Position numbers and translations under genes: made by a program | The notes under the pieces: generated by a model | What the model saw: only the letters and a program-made list of their open reading frames with translations | Database searches by the model: none | Told to the model about the DNA's origin: nothing | In this document: piece after piece, positions 54,953 to 64,000 of the stretch | Layout of the letters: each line of letters starts with the position of its first letter | Position numbering within the stretch: position 1 is the stretch's first letter | From: Herbaspirillum sp. | GTDB lineage: Bacteria > Pseudomonadota > Gammaproteobacteria > Burkholderiales > Burkholderiaceae_D | NCBI GenBank assembly: GCA_028292625.1 | Contig: JAQGLY010000073.1 | Location: 1 to 64,000, forward strand | Reading direction: 5' to 3' | DNA: 64,000 bases

Positions 54953-55851
54953 TGAAAAATGTGCAGCACGTTCCAGTGGTCGGCGCCAGTCCGCTGGAGC
55001 GTCTGCGGGCGGAAATGGACAAGCTGCCCACCGCCAGCCGCAGGGCGGCCCAGGTATTCCTCGACGATGCTGGCTGGGCCATGCGCGCCAGCGTCGACGA
55101 ACTGGCGCTGCGGGCGCAAGTCAGCGCGCCGACCATCGTGCGTCTTTGCCGCACGCTGGGCTTCAGCGGCCTGACCGATTTCAAATTGCAGCTGGCGCAA
55201 AGCCTGGCTGGCGGCACGCCTTATTTGCATCGCGCGGTCAACAGCGCCGACAGCGTCGGCGAAATGGTCCACAAGATCCTGTTCGGCGCCGCGGCCTTCA
55301 TGACGAATCTGGAAAAACAGATCGACCTGGCGATGATGGAGGCCGCGATAGCGAAAATCGCCGCCGCGGGCCGCGTGGATTGCTACAGCGTAGGCAACAC
55401 CTCCACGTCCCTGGCAAACGATGCGCAGGGGCGTTTTTTCCGGCTCGGCCTGATTTCAAATTCTTATTTCGACGCCCACATGCAACTCATATCGGCCGCA
55501 TCGCTGAGCGCTCATGACGTGGTGCTTGCGATCTCCCACGTCGGCCGGATGCCGACGCTGTTGGAGGCGGTGGCCGTGGCGCGCGAGCAAGGCGCGACGG
55601 TGATCGGACTGACGTTGCCAGATACGCCGCTGGCCAGGCACTGCACGATTCCGCTGACGGTGTCGGTTTCCGAAGACGCGGTGGTGCGCGTGGGGACCGA
55701 AGCCTATCTTGCGCATCTGGCGCTGATCGAAATTCTGATGGTGGGCGTGGGTATCCGCCGCGGGCCGGACGCGATCGAAAAACTGAAGCGCGTGCGGCAG
55801 GTGCTTGAAGCGCATCCTGCGGCGAAATGGGTTTGGTCTAAAACCGAGTAG
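54952..55851 (+). CDS. MurR/RpiR family transcriptional regulator
   Basis: A 299-aa regulator. The N-terminal helix-turn-helix (HTH_6) has PTASRRAAQVFLDD and DELALRAQVSAPTIVRLCRTLGFSGLTDFKLQLAQ. The C-terminal SIS domain has YSVGNTSTSLANDAQGRFFRLG, SHVGRMPTLLEAVAVAREQGATVIGLT; SIS domains in this family bind phosphosugars or related effectors. The start at 54952 overlaps the previous stop; the longer frame upstream lies inside that gene. It is the only regulator of the cluster and the likely reader of the two GTAAT-N3-ATTAC sites at 47975-48168. Confidence 0.93.
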   Translation: MKNVQHVPVVGASPLERLRAEMDKLPTASRRAAQVFLDDAGWAMRASVDELALRAQVSAPTIVRLCRTLGFSGLTDFKLQLAQSLAGGTPYLHRAVNSADSVGEMVHKILFGAAAFMTNLEKQIDLAMMEAAIAKIAAAGRVDCYSVGNTSTSLANDAQGRFFRLGLISNSYFDAHMQLISAASLSAHDVVLAISHVGRMPTLLEAVAVAREQGATVIGLTLPDTPLARHCTIPLTVSVSEDAVVRVGTEAYLAHLALIEILMVGVGIRRGPDAIEKLKRVRQVLEAHPAAKWVWSKTE

Positions 55852-55898
55852 GTGGCGCACAAAAGCCGTTCATGCGCGTTTGACCAACGGAGTCTTGA

Positions 55899-57341
55899 AT
55901 GAATAATTTGGGAAAGAGCTGGTGGGCCTGTTCCGCGAGCGAGCTTGCCGAAGCCTACGCGAGTGGCGCCTGCTCGCCGGTCGATGTTGTCGACAGCATT
56001 GCCGAACGGATTGAAGCAATCAATCCGCTTATCAACGCTTTTGTCACATTGGACCTGGACAGCGCCCGGAAAGCGGCCGTAAAGAGCGCGGCGCGTTGGC
56101 GAGCCGGCCAGCCGTTGAGCTATCTTGACGGGGTGCCCATCAGCGTTAAAGACAATCTCGTGGTTCGGGCCATGCGCTCTACATGGGGCAGTGCGCTTTA
56201 TTCGGAATTCGTGCCGAGCATGGATGAACTGCCGATTGAACGTCTGCGGGCGGCAGGCTGCCTCATTCTGGGGAAGACGAATTGTCCTGAGTTTACCGTG
56301 CACGGCTATACGGGTAACCTGCTGTTTGGGCCGACCGGGAACCCGTGGGATACGCGACTCACGCCTGGAGGCTCAAGCGGAGGCGCGGTCGCGGCGGTCT
56401 GCGCGGGACTGGGTCCGATCGCGATAGCCACCGATGGCGGCGGTTCGATCCGGCGCCCTTGCGCCTATACTGGTCTGATGGGGCTAAAGCCCTCGCGCGG
56501 GACGGTCGCGCGCGCTGACGGTTTTCCGTCCGTATTGCATGATTTTGAAGTGGTTGGGCCCATTACGCGCACCATGGAGGACTTGCGGCGCGTGATGACG
56601 ATCATTGGTTTGCCGCATCTCAGCGACCCGCTGTCGGTGGGAATTCCGCGTGACGGATTTGAGCCGAAGGTTCCGCCTCGGCTGCGGATACTCTATTTAC
56701 CACGGTTCGGCGACGCTCCGGTCGATCCTCGCATCACGCAGAGCGTCGCGGCAGCGGCGCAGGCATTAGGGAAATCGGGCCATTACGTCGAAGAAAGCGA
56801 CCTGCGACCGTTCGATGGCGAAGCCTTGGGACAGGCCTGGACAATTTTGAGTCAAACCGGGCTTTCATGGTTGATGGGACGGCATCCCGATTGGCGGTCC
56901 CAGGTCAGTCCCGCGATAGCCGAGCTGGTTGTCGCGGGTGCGGCATTGCCGGCCTCGGACTACTACCAGGCGCATCAGGTGTTCGCCGAGGCGAGGCGCG
57001 AGCTGTCGCTGCTGTTCGGCTGCTACGACCTGATTCTGACGCCATCGGCCGCCGCGATGCCCTGGCCCGCGACATTGCCATTCCCGGCCGTCATTGATGG
57101 CCAGGCGGTAGGCGGACGTGGACACGCGGTGTTTACGGGGTTCGTCAATATGTCGGGTTGCCCCGCGATCAATCTTCCCGCCATGCCTTCCGCTGACGGC
57201 ATGCCGATCGGCTTCCAACTGATCGGACCGGTAGGGAGCGACGGCTTGTTATGCAACGTCGGCGCGCAGTACGAGCTTGAACATGCGGGAAAACCGGATT
57301 GGCCTCCGCTGGCTAAGATCAATCCAGATTCCGCAAGCTGA
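55899..57341 (+). CDS. Amidase-signature family hydrolase
   Basis: A 480-aa amidase of the GatA-like signature family. The Ser-cisSer-Lys triad is visible as K84 (ISVKDN), S159 (GGSSGG) and S183 (DGGGSIRRP), with spacing identical to GatA (79-154-178). The C-terminus has [10 protein letters not shown] and [11 protein letters not shown]. No gatB/gatC nearby and transport genes upstream, so a catabolic amide hydrolase (for acyl amides or small peptides) is more likely than a tRNA amidotransferase. Its 3' end overlaps convergent ttcA by 23 bp. Confidence 0.9.
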   Translation: MNNLGKSWWACSASELAEAYASGACSPVDVVDSIAERIEAINPLINAFVTLDLDSARKAAVKSAARWRAGQPLSYLDGVPISVKDNLVVRAMRSTWGSALYSEFVPSMDELPIERLRAAGCLILGKTNCPEFTVHGYTGNLLFGPTGNPWDTRLTPGGSSGGAVAAVCAGLGPIAIATDGGGSIRRPCAYTGLMGLKPSRGTVARADGFPSVLHDFEVVGPITRTMEDLRRVMTIIGLPHLSDPLSVGIPRDGFEPKVPPRLRILYLPRFGDAPVDPRITQSVAAAAQALGKSGHYVEESDLRPFDGEALGQAWTILSQTGLSWLMGRHPDWRSQVSPAIAELVVAGAALPASDYYQAHQVFAEARRELSLLFGCYDLILTPSAAAMPWPATLPFPAVIDGQAVGGRGHAVFTGFVNMSGCPAINLPAMPSADGMPIGFQLIGPVGSDGLLCNVGAQYELEHAGKPDWPPLAKINPDSAS

Positions 57342-58257
57342 TCATGCCGGGCATGGCTGCGCCGGTTGTCGCGCACGGCTCTTCGTCGAACGCGATGTCG
57401 CCGTCCGGATCGGCCTGGCCGGTGGCTTGCAAACCTGCGAAATCGAATAAATTGCGGTCCATCAGATGCGACGGGGCGGTGGTGGATAGCGAGGCAAAGA
57501 TATTGTCGACGCGCCCCTTGTGCTGCTTTTCCCAGTCGCGCAGCATGTGCTTGATTTGCTTGCGCTGCAGGTTTTCCTGGCTGCCGCAGAGATCGCACGG
57601 GATGATCGGGAATTGCTTGACCTCGGCGTAGCGGATGAGGTCGGCTTCCTTCACATAGGCCAGCGGGCGGATCACGATGCGCTTGCCGTCGTCGGATTGC
57701 AGCTTGGGCGGCATGCCTTTCAGTTTGCCGCCGAAAAACATGTTCAGGAAAAAGGTTTCCATGATGTCGTCGCGGTGATGGCCGAGCGCAATCTTGGTGG
57801 CGCCCAGTTCGCCGGCGACGCGGTACAGGATGCCGCGCCGTAGCCGCGAGCACAGCGCGCAGGTGGTCTTGCCTTCTTCCACCACGCGCTTGACGATGCT
57901 GTAGGTGTCCTGGTTTTCGATGTGATACGCGACGCCGAGTTTGTCAAGATATTCGGGCAGGATGTGGGCCGGGAAATTGGGCTGCTTCTGATCCAGATTG
58001 ACGGCGACGATGTCGAAATCGATGGGCGCGCGTTCGCGCAGGGTCAGCAGGATGTCCAGCATCGCATAGCTGTCCTTGCCGCCGGACAGGCAGACCATCA
58101 CCTTGTCGCCCTGTTCGATCATGTTGTAGTCGCCGATGGCCTGGCCAACCAGGCGGCACAGGCGCTTGTGCAGCTTGTTGTTTTCGTGCGCGGTCTTTTC
58201 CATCTGCTTGTGGCTGGCGCCTGCCGCGGCGTCGCTGGCCGTCAATGCCATGTTCAT
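57319..58257 (-). CDS. ttcA: tRNA 2-thiocytidine(32) synthetase
   Basis: A 312-aa tRNA-modifying enzyme. PP-loop [14 protein letters not shown], Fe-S cysteine pair [13 protein letters not shown] and third Cys region [17 protein letters not shown], plus [22 protein letters not shown]. Thiolates C32 of certain tRNAs using ATP and a 4Fe-4S cluster. Its start is directly next to the folB stop (58258), so the two are cotranscribed. Confidence 0.97.
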   Translation of the reverse strand: MNMALTASDAAAGASHKQMEKTAHENNKLHKRLCRLVGQAIGDYNMIEQGDKVMVCLSGGKDSYAMLDILLTLRERAPIDFDIVAVNLDQKQPNFPAHILPEYLDKLGVAYHIENQDTYSIVKRVVEEGKTTCALCSRLRRGILYRVAGELGATKIALGHHRDDIMETFFLNMFFGGKLKGMPPKLQSDDGKRIVIRPLAYVKEADLIRYAEVKQFPIIPCDLCGSQENLQRKQIKHMLRDWEKQHKGRVDNIFASLSTTAPSHLMDRNLFDFAGLQATGQADPDGDIAFDEEPCATTGAAMPGMISLRNLD

Positions 58258-58656
58258 TTACACCCCTTCCTTGACCCGGAATACTTCGACGCCGACCGAT
58301 GCGCAATCGGGATAGACGTCCGGCTTTTCGGTGGAAACCCGCGCCGCTCGCACTTTCGGATGCGCCAGCATGGCCTTGACCACGTCGTCGCACAGGGTTT
58401 CCTGCAGATGGATGTGGCCCTGCGCCATACGCCTGGCGATGGTGCTGCGGATGAAATCGTAATCCACCACTTCGTCGAGCTGGTCTTCTTTCGGCGTCGA
58501 CAGAGTCAGCGGAATGAACAGATCGACGTTGATCAGGATGCGCTGCTCTCCCTTCTTTTCGAACTCGTGGACGCCGATGTTGATGAGTACCTCATAGTCG
58601 CGCAAAAACAGGCGGCGGCAGTCGTTCAGGCCGGCATAGGAAAGGGAAGGGAGCAT
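58258..58656 (-). CDS. folB: Dihydroneopterin aldolase
   Basis: A 132-aa folate-synthesis enzyme: RLFLRDYEVLINIGVHEFEKKGEQRILINVDL, DEVVDYDFIRSTIARRMAQGHIHLQETLCDDVVKAML, and a final VEVFRVKEG. Catalytic Glu/Lys region (V-x-V-x-K-E-V variant) is degenerate at the very end but overall length and pattern are normal. Upstream partner of ttcA. Confidence 0.93.
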   Translation of the reverse strand: MLPSLSYAGLNDCRRLFLRDYEVLINIGVHEFEKKGEQRILINVDLFIPLTLSTPKEDQLDEVVDYDFIRSTIARRMAQGHIHLQETLCDDVVKAMLAHPKVRAARVSTEKPDVYPDCASVGVEVFRVKEGV

Positions 58657-58683
58657 AAAGTTACCAGTATGAAAAATGAAACG

Positions 58684-59457
58684 TTATTGCGTCAGAAACA
58701 TCACGTCGCGTTGCAGCGGAATCAGGTGTTGGCCGCCGTCGACCAGCAGCGTCGCGCCGGTGACGGCGCCGGCGGCGGCGACGTAACAGACGGCGGCGGC
58801 GATATCTTCCGGCGTGCTGGATTTACCCAGCGGGGTGGCGTTGTGCGCCTGGGCGAAGCCGGATGCGCTTTGGTCGCCCGACAGCATGGTCAGGCCGGGC
58901 GCGACGCCGACCACGCGCAGCTTCGGCGCCAGTGCTTGCGCCAGCATCGTGGTGGCGGTGTGCAGCGCGGCTTTCGACAGCGTGTATGACAGGAAATCGG
59001 GATTCAGGTTGAACAGTTTCTGATCCAGCAGATTGACGACCACCGCTTGTTCGCCGTCCGGCGTGGCTGCGTGCAGCGCCTGCGCCAGCAGCAGCGGCGC
59101 GGTCAGATTGGTGTGCATGTGCGCGTCCAGCAGCGCGCCGTCGAAGCCGGCGGCGGCATCGTATTCGAACAGCGCGGCGTTATTGACGACGCAGCCTACC
59201 GGGCCCAGCGCAGCGGCGCGTTGCAGCAGGCCGGGCACGCTGGGCAGGTCCGCCAGATCGCAGTACACGGCCAGCGCGCGCCGGCCCAGCGCTTCGACCT
59301 CGCGCACGGTGGCGTGCGCGTCGTCGGCGGAATGCCGATAATGCACGGCGATATCCCAGCCTTGCCGCGCCAGCGCCAGCGCGATCGTCCTGCCGATGCG
59401 TTTGGCGCCGCCGGTGACCAGCGCGACTTTTGCGACTTTTTGTGGATGTGCGTTCAT
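58684..59457 (-). CDS. SDR pteridine reductase (FolM-like)
   Basis: A 257-aa short-chain dehydrogenase with the pteridine-reductase variant of the nucleotide motif, TGGAKRIG (T-G-x3-R-x-G), VVNNAALFEYD, and active-site YTLSK. The T-G-x3-R-x-G motif separates FolM/PTR1 from ordinary SDRs, and the folB neighbour fits a dihydropterin/dihydrofolate reductase role. MNAHPQK at 59457 is preferred over an ATG three codons earlier. Its start lies only 20 bp from the divergent MidA-like gene. Confidence 0.88.
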   Translation of the reverse strand: MNAHPQKVAKVALVTGGAKRIGRTIALALARQGWDIAVHYRHSADDAHATVREVEALGRRALAVYCDLADLPSVPGLLQRAAALGPVGCVVNNAALFEYDAAAGFDGALLDAHMHTNLTAPLLLAQALHAATPDGEQAVVVNLLDQKLFNLNPDFLSYTLSKAALHTATTMLAQALAPKLRVVGVAPGLTMLSGDQSASGFAQAHNATPLGKSSTPEDIAAAVCYVAAAGAVTGATLLVDGGQHLIPLQRDVMFLTQ

Positions 59458-59477
59458 GGTTTCCAATACAATACCGC

Positions 59478-60656
59478 ATGCCTCTGCAACTGCCCGCCCC
59501 CTCCGCCGACGCGCTCGCCGCCTCCCATTCGCTGCAATGCCTGATTGCCGACGATATTCGTCGCCGGCAGGGGTGGATATCGTTTGCGCGTTATATGGAG
59601 CTGACGCTGTACGCGCCGCAATTCGGCTATTACAGCGGCGGCGCGGCGAAATTGGGCAAAGAGGGTGATTTTACAACCGCGCCGGAACTTACGCCGCTTT
59701 TTGGCGCGACGCTGGCCCAAGTGGCGGCGGAGCTGTTCGCGCAGACCGCGCCGGCGATTCTGGAGTTCGGCGCCGGCAGCGGCAAGCTGGCGTTCGACAT
59801 TCTGAGCGAATTGCAGGCTGGGGGGGTGGCGCTGCAGCATTATCTGATTATCGAAGTGTCGCCGCAATTGCGTGCCAGTCAGCAACAAAGGCTGGCCGGA
59901 TTTCCGAATGTGCAATGGCTGGACCGGTGGCCCGAGCGGTTTTCCGGGGTGGCGATCGGCAACGAGGTGCTGGATGCGATGCCGGTGTCGCTGGTGGTCC
60001 GGACGGCGGACGGCTGGAAGGAGCGCGGCGTGGCAGGCGCGAACCCGGACGAAGACCCGCATGCCGGCCCGTTCGTCTTTGCCGATCGCGATTGCGATCC
60101 GGCGCTGATCGCGCAGATTCCGGATGCGGACGAATTGCCGGTCGGTTATCTGACCGAGGTGCATCCGGTGGCGATCGGTTTCATGCGTTCGCTGGCGGCG
60201 TTGCTCGGCGAGGGCCAGGATGGGGGCAAGGGCGCCGTGGCGCTATTGATCGATTACGGCTTTCCGGGGCGTGAGTATTATCTCGGCCAGCGCTCCGAAG
60301 GCACGCTGATGTGCCATTACCGGCATCATGCGCATCCGGATCCTTTTTATCTGCCGGGTTTGCAGGACGTGACCGCGCATGTGGATTTCACCGCGATGGC
60401 GCGGGCGGCGGTGGAGGGCGGTCTGGATTTGCTGGGGTACGTCAGCCAGGCGGGATTTTTGCTGGGGGCCGGTATCGGCGATCTGTTGCTGCGCACGCCG
60501 CCGGAGCAGGCGGCGCGGTATTTGCCGCAGGCCAATGCGGTGCAGAAGCTGATTTCGCCGGCCGAAATGGGGGAGTTGTTCAAGGTGCTGGCGGTCGGCC
60601 GCGGGGTCGAATGGCCGCAGCGGCTGTTGCAGCATGACCGCAGCCACCGCCTCTGA
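59478..60656 (+). CDS. MidA/NDUFAF7-type SAM-dependent methyltransferase (DUF185)
   Basis: A 392-aa protein of the DUF185 family (mitochondrial NDUFAF7 methylates an arginine of complex I). Motifs: WISFARYMELTLYAPQFGYYSGG, KEGDFTTAPELTPLFG, ILEFGAGSGKLAFDIL, YLIIEVSPQLRASQQQRL, GVAIGNEVLDAMPV, LIDYGFPGREYY, GTLMCHYRHHAHPDP, DVTAHVDFTAMA. The bacterial substrate is not firmly known. The start is set at MPLQLP (59478). Confidence 0.92.
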   Translation: MPLQLPAPSADALAASHSLQCLIADDIRRRQGWISFARYMELTLYAPQFGYYSGGAAKLGKEGDFTTAPELTPLFGATLAQVAAELFAQTAPAILEFGAGSGKLAFDILSELQAGGVALQHYLIIEVSPQLRASQQQRLAGFPNVQWLDRWPERFSGVAIGNEVLDAMPVSLVVRTADGWKERGVAGANPDEDPHAGPFVFADRDCDPALIAQIPDADELPVGYLTEVHPVAIGFMRSLAALLGEGQDGGKGAVALLIDYGFPGREYYLGQRSEGTLMCHYRHHAHPDPFYLPGLQDVTAHVDFTAMARAAVEGGLDLLGYVSQAGFLLGAGIGDLLLRTPPEQAARYLPQANAVQKLISPAEMGELFKVLAVGRGVEWPQRLLQHDRSHRL

Positions 60657-60682
60657 TTAACAGACAATTAAAAAGGCTGCAA

Positions 60683-60877
60683 ATGATTCGATGGGTATTG
60701 GTGATTTTTCTGGCGCTGATCGTTTTTTCGCAGGCGCTGCCATGGCTGGAAAAGCTGGGCATCGGACGCTTGCCGGGAGACGTGCGTTTTACGCTGTTCG
60801 GCCGTGTGTTTTCGTTGCCGTTTGCGTCGACGATTCTGCTGTCCGTCGTGGTGTTTCTGCTGGCGCGCTTTTTGTAA
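60683..60877 (+). CDS. DUF2905 small membrane protein
   Basis: A 64-aa protein with two membrane spans (WVLVIFLALIVFSQALPW and STILLSVVVFLLARFL) joined by KLGIGRLPGDVRF, the conserved DUF2905 hairpin. Function unknown; widespread single-copy gene. Follows the methyltransferase by 26 nt, probably cotranscribed. Confidence 0.92.
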   Translation: MIRWVLVIFLALIVFSQALPWLEKLGIGRLPGDVRFTLFGRVFSLPFASTILLSVVVFLLARFL

Positions 60878-60927
60878 CGGAATGAGCGGCGCCGGGTAAG
60901 CCGCTGCGCCGCCCATCCGCACCCGCA

Positions 60928-61446
60928 TCAGGCCTGCTTGCGCTTGAGCTCGCGCTCTTCCTTCAGCATTCTGGTCTTAATCCGGTTGCGCTTCAGCGGC
61001 GACAGATATTCGACGAAAATCTTGCCTTTCAAATGATCCATTTCATGCTGGATGCATACGGCCAGCAGTCCTTCGGCTTCCACTTCGAACGGTTTGCCGT
61101 CGGTGTCGAACGCGCGTACCTTGACGCGCGCCGGACGTTCCACGCCGTCATACACGCCGGGCACCGACAGGCAGCCTTCGTCGTAAATCTGCTTTTCTTC
61201 GCTGGCCCACAGAATTTCGGGATTGATGAAAACACGCAGTTCCTTGCTGGTGTCCGATACGTCCAGCACCAGCAATTGCTCGTGCACGTCGACCTGCGAC
61301 GCGGCCAGTCCGATGCCCGGCGCGTCGTACATGGTTTCGGCCATGTCGGCGGCCAATTTTTTGAGGCGCGCGTCGAATGCGGTGACCGGTTTGGCCACCT
61401 TATGCAGGCGCGGATCGGGATAGCGGAGGATAGTTAATAAGGCCAT
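60928..61446 (-). CDS. def: Peptide deformylase
   Basis: A 172-aa metalloenzyme that removes the N-formyl group from nascent proteins. The three signature motifs are intact: [20 protein letters not shown] with the metal-binding Cys, and QHEMDHLKG (H-E-x-x-H). Length is typical. Divergent from dprA, as in many betaproteobacteria. Confidence 0.98.
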   Translation of the reverse strand: MALLTILRYPDPRLHKVAKPVTAFDARLKKLAADMAETMYDAPGIGLAASQVDVHEQLLVLDVSDTSKELRVFINPEILWASEEKQIYDEGCLSVPGVYDGVERPARVKVRAFDTDGKPFEVEAEGLLAVCIQHEMDHLKGKIFVEYLSPLKRNRIKTRMLKEERELKRKQA

Positions 61447-61672
61447 GCGTTTTCAGTTGAGGAATGGTGGTGAAATTTCATAAATTTGCCCGGCGGCGGG
61501 GCGTCCGATTCTTGCCAGGGCGGATATTTGTGGGCAAAATCGCTTGTTTCCGGGGCCGTTTATTTGGACTTATCCTTGGACCGATGGCTGCAACGCAGAC
61601 CTCGCCTCACCACACGCCGTATCCCCGCCGTTCGCCAGGTTCACCGGTATTCGATGACCAGGAATGGCAATA

Positions 61673-62824
61673 ATGAAAAATTTTATCACAGCTGTTAATA
61701 CTACCGCTGCGCAGTCCGATGCGGAAAGCGTCAGCGCGTGGATTCGGCTGGCGCATACGCGGGGCGGGCCGGGGGCATCGGCGGCGCGCAGGCTGCTGAC
61801 GCAATTCGGGTTGCCGCAGCATATTTTTCACGCCGATCGCGCCGCTTTGCGCACAACGGCCGGCGCGCGCCAGGCGGACGCCTTGCTGGCGGCGCCGTCG
61901 TCGGCCACGCTGGATTTGATCGACAGGACTTTGGCGTGGCTGGCCGCGCCGGACCATTATTTGCTGACGCTGGCCGATGCCGCCTATCCGCCGGCGTTGC
62001 TGACCATCGCCGATCCGCCTTTGCTGCTGTATGCGATCGGCCGCCCGGCATTGCTGCAGCGCGCGGCGGTGGCGGTGGTCGGCAGCCGCAACGCCAGCAG
62101 GCAGGGCTTGCTGCATGCGGAACAATTTTCGGAAGCCCTGAGCCGGGCCGGGTGGACGGTGGTTTCCGGCATGGCGCTGGGCATAGACAGCGCGGCGCAT
62201 GGCGGCGGTTTGCGCGGCAGCGGCTCGACGGTGGCGGTCATCGGGACCGGCGCCGATCTGGTTTATCCGACGCGCAATCGGGCGCTGGCCGAACGGATCG
62301 CGCAACAGGGCTGCATCGTCAGCGAGTATCCATTGGCGACCCCGCCTATCGGCGCGAATTTCCCGCGCCGCAATCGTCTGATCTCCGGCTTGGCCGGCGG
62401 CGTGCTGGTGGTGGAAGCCGCCTTGCGTTCGGGATCGTTGATCACCGCGCGCGTGGCGGCGGAGCAGGGGCGCGACGTATGGGCCGTTCCGGGTTCGATT
62501 CATTCGCCGTTGTCGAAGGGCTGTCATGAACTGATCAAGCAGGGCGCAAAATTGATCGAGACGGTGCAGGATGTGCTGGAAGAGCTAGCGCCGGGCGGCG
62601 TGGCGGACGGTGGACAGGGGCGGCTTGCGCTGCCGCCGGCGGTATTGCCGGCTGAAGAGGAAAGCGGCTTGCTGAGGCAGATGGGCTTCGATCCCGTCTC
62701 GCTGGATCAACTGGCGCTGCGCAGCGGTCTTTGCGCGGCGGCATTGCAGGGCGAGCTATTGACGCTGGAACTGGACGGGCGGGTGGAGTTGCTGTCCGGC
62801 GGCGCGTACCGCCGCATCGATTGA
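61673..62824 (+). CDS. dprA: DNA-processing protein DprA
   Basis: A 383-aa protein that protects incoming single-stranded DNA and loads RecA during natural transformation. The Rossmann core has AVAVVGSRNASRQGLLHAEQF, VSGMALGIDSAAHGG, AVIGTGADLVYPTRN, IVSEYPLATPPIGANFPRRNRLISGL, LVVEAALRSGSLITARVAAEQGRDVWAVPG. The C-terminal winged helix (DprA_WH, LDQLALRSGL) is present. The ATG at 61673 has AGGAA nine bases upstream; an ATG at 61664 is too close to that site. Confidence 0.96.
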   Translation: MKNFITAVNTTAAQSDAESVSAWIRLAHTRGGPGASAARRLLTQFGLPQHIFHADRAALRTTAGARQADALLAAPSSATLDLIDRTLAWLAAPDHYLLTLADAAYPPALLTIADPPLLLYAIGRPALLQRAAVAVVGSRNASRQGLLHAEQFSEALSRAGWTVVSGMALGIDSAAHGGGLRGSGSTVAVIGTGADLVYPTRNRALAERIAQQGCIVSEYPLATPPIGANFPRRNRLISGLAGGVLVVEAALRSGSLITARVAAEQGRDVWAVPGSIHSPLSKGCHELIKQGAKLIETVQDVLEELAPGGVADGGQGRLALPPAVLPAEEESGLLRQMGFDPVSLDQLALRSGLCAAALQGELLTLELDGRVELLSGGAYRRID

Positions 62825-62861
62825 GTGTTTCACGCCTGTCGCGTTGGAAACGCCGCATCGC

Positions 62862-63995
62862 TCAGGCTGGATACAGCGCTCCCAACACCCGCGATCCTGT
62901 TGCGCCGGTCACGGTCGGTAAATTGCCCGGCAGACGTTGCGTGAAGCGCTGCGCCAGCCATGCAAAGGCCAGGGCTTCAACCTGATTCGGCGCGACGCCC
63001 AGCGCCGTCGTGGATTGCACCGCGGGCGCCTGGCCGGATGGCAGCGCGCTCCGCAGCGAATGCTCCAGCCGCCGCATCAGATGCGCGTTGTACGCGCCGC
63101 CGCCGCACACATAGACGTCGGCAACCTCCGGCGCATAAGCGGCGATGGCCTGGGCGATGCTGTCGGCCGTCAGCGCCGCCAGCGTCGCTTGCACATCGAT
63201 GGCCGGCAGATCAGCGAAGGGGGCCAGTTTTCGGTCCAGCCAATCCATATGAAACAGATCGCGGCCGGTGCTTTTCGGGGCCGGCAGTCTGAAATAGGCT
63301 TCGTCTTTCAGCGCCGAGAGCAATGCCGGGCGGATCGTGCCGGCAGCGGCCCAGGCGCCGTTTTCGTCATAGGGTTTGTGCAGATGCCGGCCTATCCAGG
63401 CGTCCATCAGCGCATTGCCGGGGCCGGTGTCGAAGCCGATGGTATGGGCTGCGCCGGCCGGCAGTACGGTGATGTTGCCGATGCCGCCGATATTGACGAC
63501 CGCGCGAGTTTGCCGCGCATCGCCGAACATTGCATGATGGAATCCGCAAGCCAGCGGCGCGCCTTGGCCGCCTGCGGCGACGTCGCGGCTGCGGAAATCG
63601 GCGACCACGTCGAGGCGGGTCAATTCGGCCAGCAGCGCCGGATTATTGGTTTGGCGGGTGTAGCCGAGTTCGGGGCGGTGACGGATGGTCTGGCCGTGTA
63701 CGCCGACGGCGGCGATCTGCGCGTCCGGATGCTGACGGCGCAAGGCGGCGACGCATTCGGCGTAATGGACCGCCAGTTGCACGGCGGCCAGCGCTTCGCG
63801 ATGGATTTCGTCGGGACCGTTGTGCTGCAGCCCCATCAATGCGGCGCGCAAATCCTCGTCGAACGGGATATAGGCCGTGGCCAGCATCGTCACCGGCCGG
63901 CCGTCCGCGCCGGGGAAAGCCGCCAGTGCGCCGTCGACGCCGTCGAGGCTGGTGCCGGACATTAATCCGATATACAGGGATGCGGCGGGCGGCAT
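62862..63995 (-). CDS. anmK: Anhydro-N-acetylmuramic acid kinase
   Basis: A 377-aa enzyme of murein recycling that opens and phosphorylates 1,6-anhydroMurNAc to MurNAc-6-phosphate. YIGLMSGTSLDGVDGALA, GVHGQTIRHRPE, VVADFRSRDVAAGGQGAPL, AVVNIGGIGNITVLP, GFDTGPGNALMD are characteristic. The start codon is only 5 bp from the right edge, so upstream signals are not visible. Confidence 0.97.
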   Translation of the reverse strand: MPPAASLYIGLMSGTSLDGVDGALAAFPGADGRPVTMLATAYIPFDEDLRAALMGLQHNGPDEIHREALAAVQLAVHYAECVAALRRQHPDAQIAAVGVHGQTIRHRPELGYTRQTNNPALLAELTRLDVVADFRSRDVAAGGQGAPLACGFHHAMFGDARQTRAVVNIGGIGNITVLPAGAAHTIGFDTGPGNALMDAWIGRHLHKPYDENGAWAAAGTIRPALLSALKDEAYFRLPAPKSTGRDLFHMDWLDRKLAPFADLPAIDVQATLAALTADSIAQAIAAYAPEVADVYVCGGGAYNAHLMRRLEHSLRSALPSGQAPAVQSTTALGVAPNQVEALAFAWLAQRFTQRLPGNLPTVTGATGSRVLGALYPA

Positions 63996-64000
63996 TGGAT

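Noticed and set aside
1-64000. CRISPR arrays, rRNA or tRNA genes
   Set aside because: Looked for regularly spaced repeats and conserved RNA sequence; none found.

Overview
The window looks like a piece of a betaproteobacterial chromosome, probably Burkholderiales and possibly an Oxalobacteraceae-type genome. This is inferred from the GC-rich core genes, the glmU-glmS pair, the ttcA-folB-pteridine reductase-MidA block and the def-dprA-anmK block. No rRNA, tRNA or CRISPR array was seen. It divides into four parts.

(1) Bases 1-17868: an accessory island, visibly poorer in G+C than the rest. It starts inside an AddA/UvrD-like helicase-nuclease gene cut by the left edge. A tight five-gene operon follows (2842-15491): a P-loop ATPase with a Cys cluster, an unrecognised 584-aa protein, an N6-adenine DNA methyltransferase with an HSDR_N-like N-terminus, an HsdS-like two-TRD specificity subunit, and a 1776-aa protein with a PD-(D/E)XK-like motif and a C-terminal HerA/FtsK-type ATPase. 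The two ATPases and the giant HerA protein resemble the DptF/DptH restriction proteins of phosphorothioate (Dnd) systems, but no dnd modification genes are present and a type I-like methylase/specificity pair sits in the middle of the operon. This is my best candidate for an undescribed or poorly described defence system. A 370-aa protein with an R-x4-H (HEPN-like) motif lies beyond it. The island ends 24 bp downstream of the glmS stop codon in three tandem 20-bp repeats that look like TnsB sites of a Tn7-type transposon end. A second, similar end in the same orientation lies at 16009-16052, suggesting stacked Tn7-like insertions at the glmS attachment site. No tns genes are in view.

(2) Bases 17893-21090: the core operon glmU-glmS, which makes UDP-GlcNAc precursors.

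(3) Bases 21359-43627: a large surface-glycan cluster in several convergent and divergent blocks. It holds glycosyltransferases (GT4-type twice, a GT31-like protein, a methyltransferase-GT2 fusion), five or six SAM methyltransferases, a DegT/StrS sugar aminotransferase, WbqC, a left-handed beta-helix acyltransferase, two PhyH dioxygenases and a beta-propeller glycosidase-like protein. CDP-sugar genes (rfbF, rfbG, an RmlC-like epimerase and a NovU/TylC3-type C-methyltransferase) point to a C-methyl-branched 6-deoxyhexose. rmlA, rmlC and rmlD are present, but rmlB is not in the window. No flippase, polymerase or export ABC transporter is visible.

(4) Bases 43849-57341: a catabolic cluster probably for N-acyl-D-amino acids or D-residue-containing peptides. 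It contains an N-acyl-D-amino-acid deacylase, two DSD1/D-threonine-aldolase-type PLP enzymes, RidA, an Ldh-type reductase, a complete Dpp-type ABC importer, an RpiR regulator and an amidase. Two copies of a GTAAT-N3-ATTAC-type palindrome overlap the predicted -10 boxes of the divergent promoters and are a likely RpiR operator. The right end (57319-63995) is housekeeping: ttcA, folB, a FolM-like pteridine reductase, a MidA-like methyltransferase, DUF2905, def, dprA and anmK.
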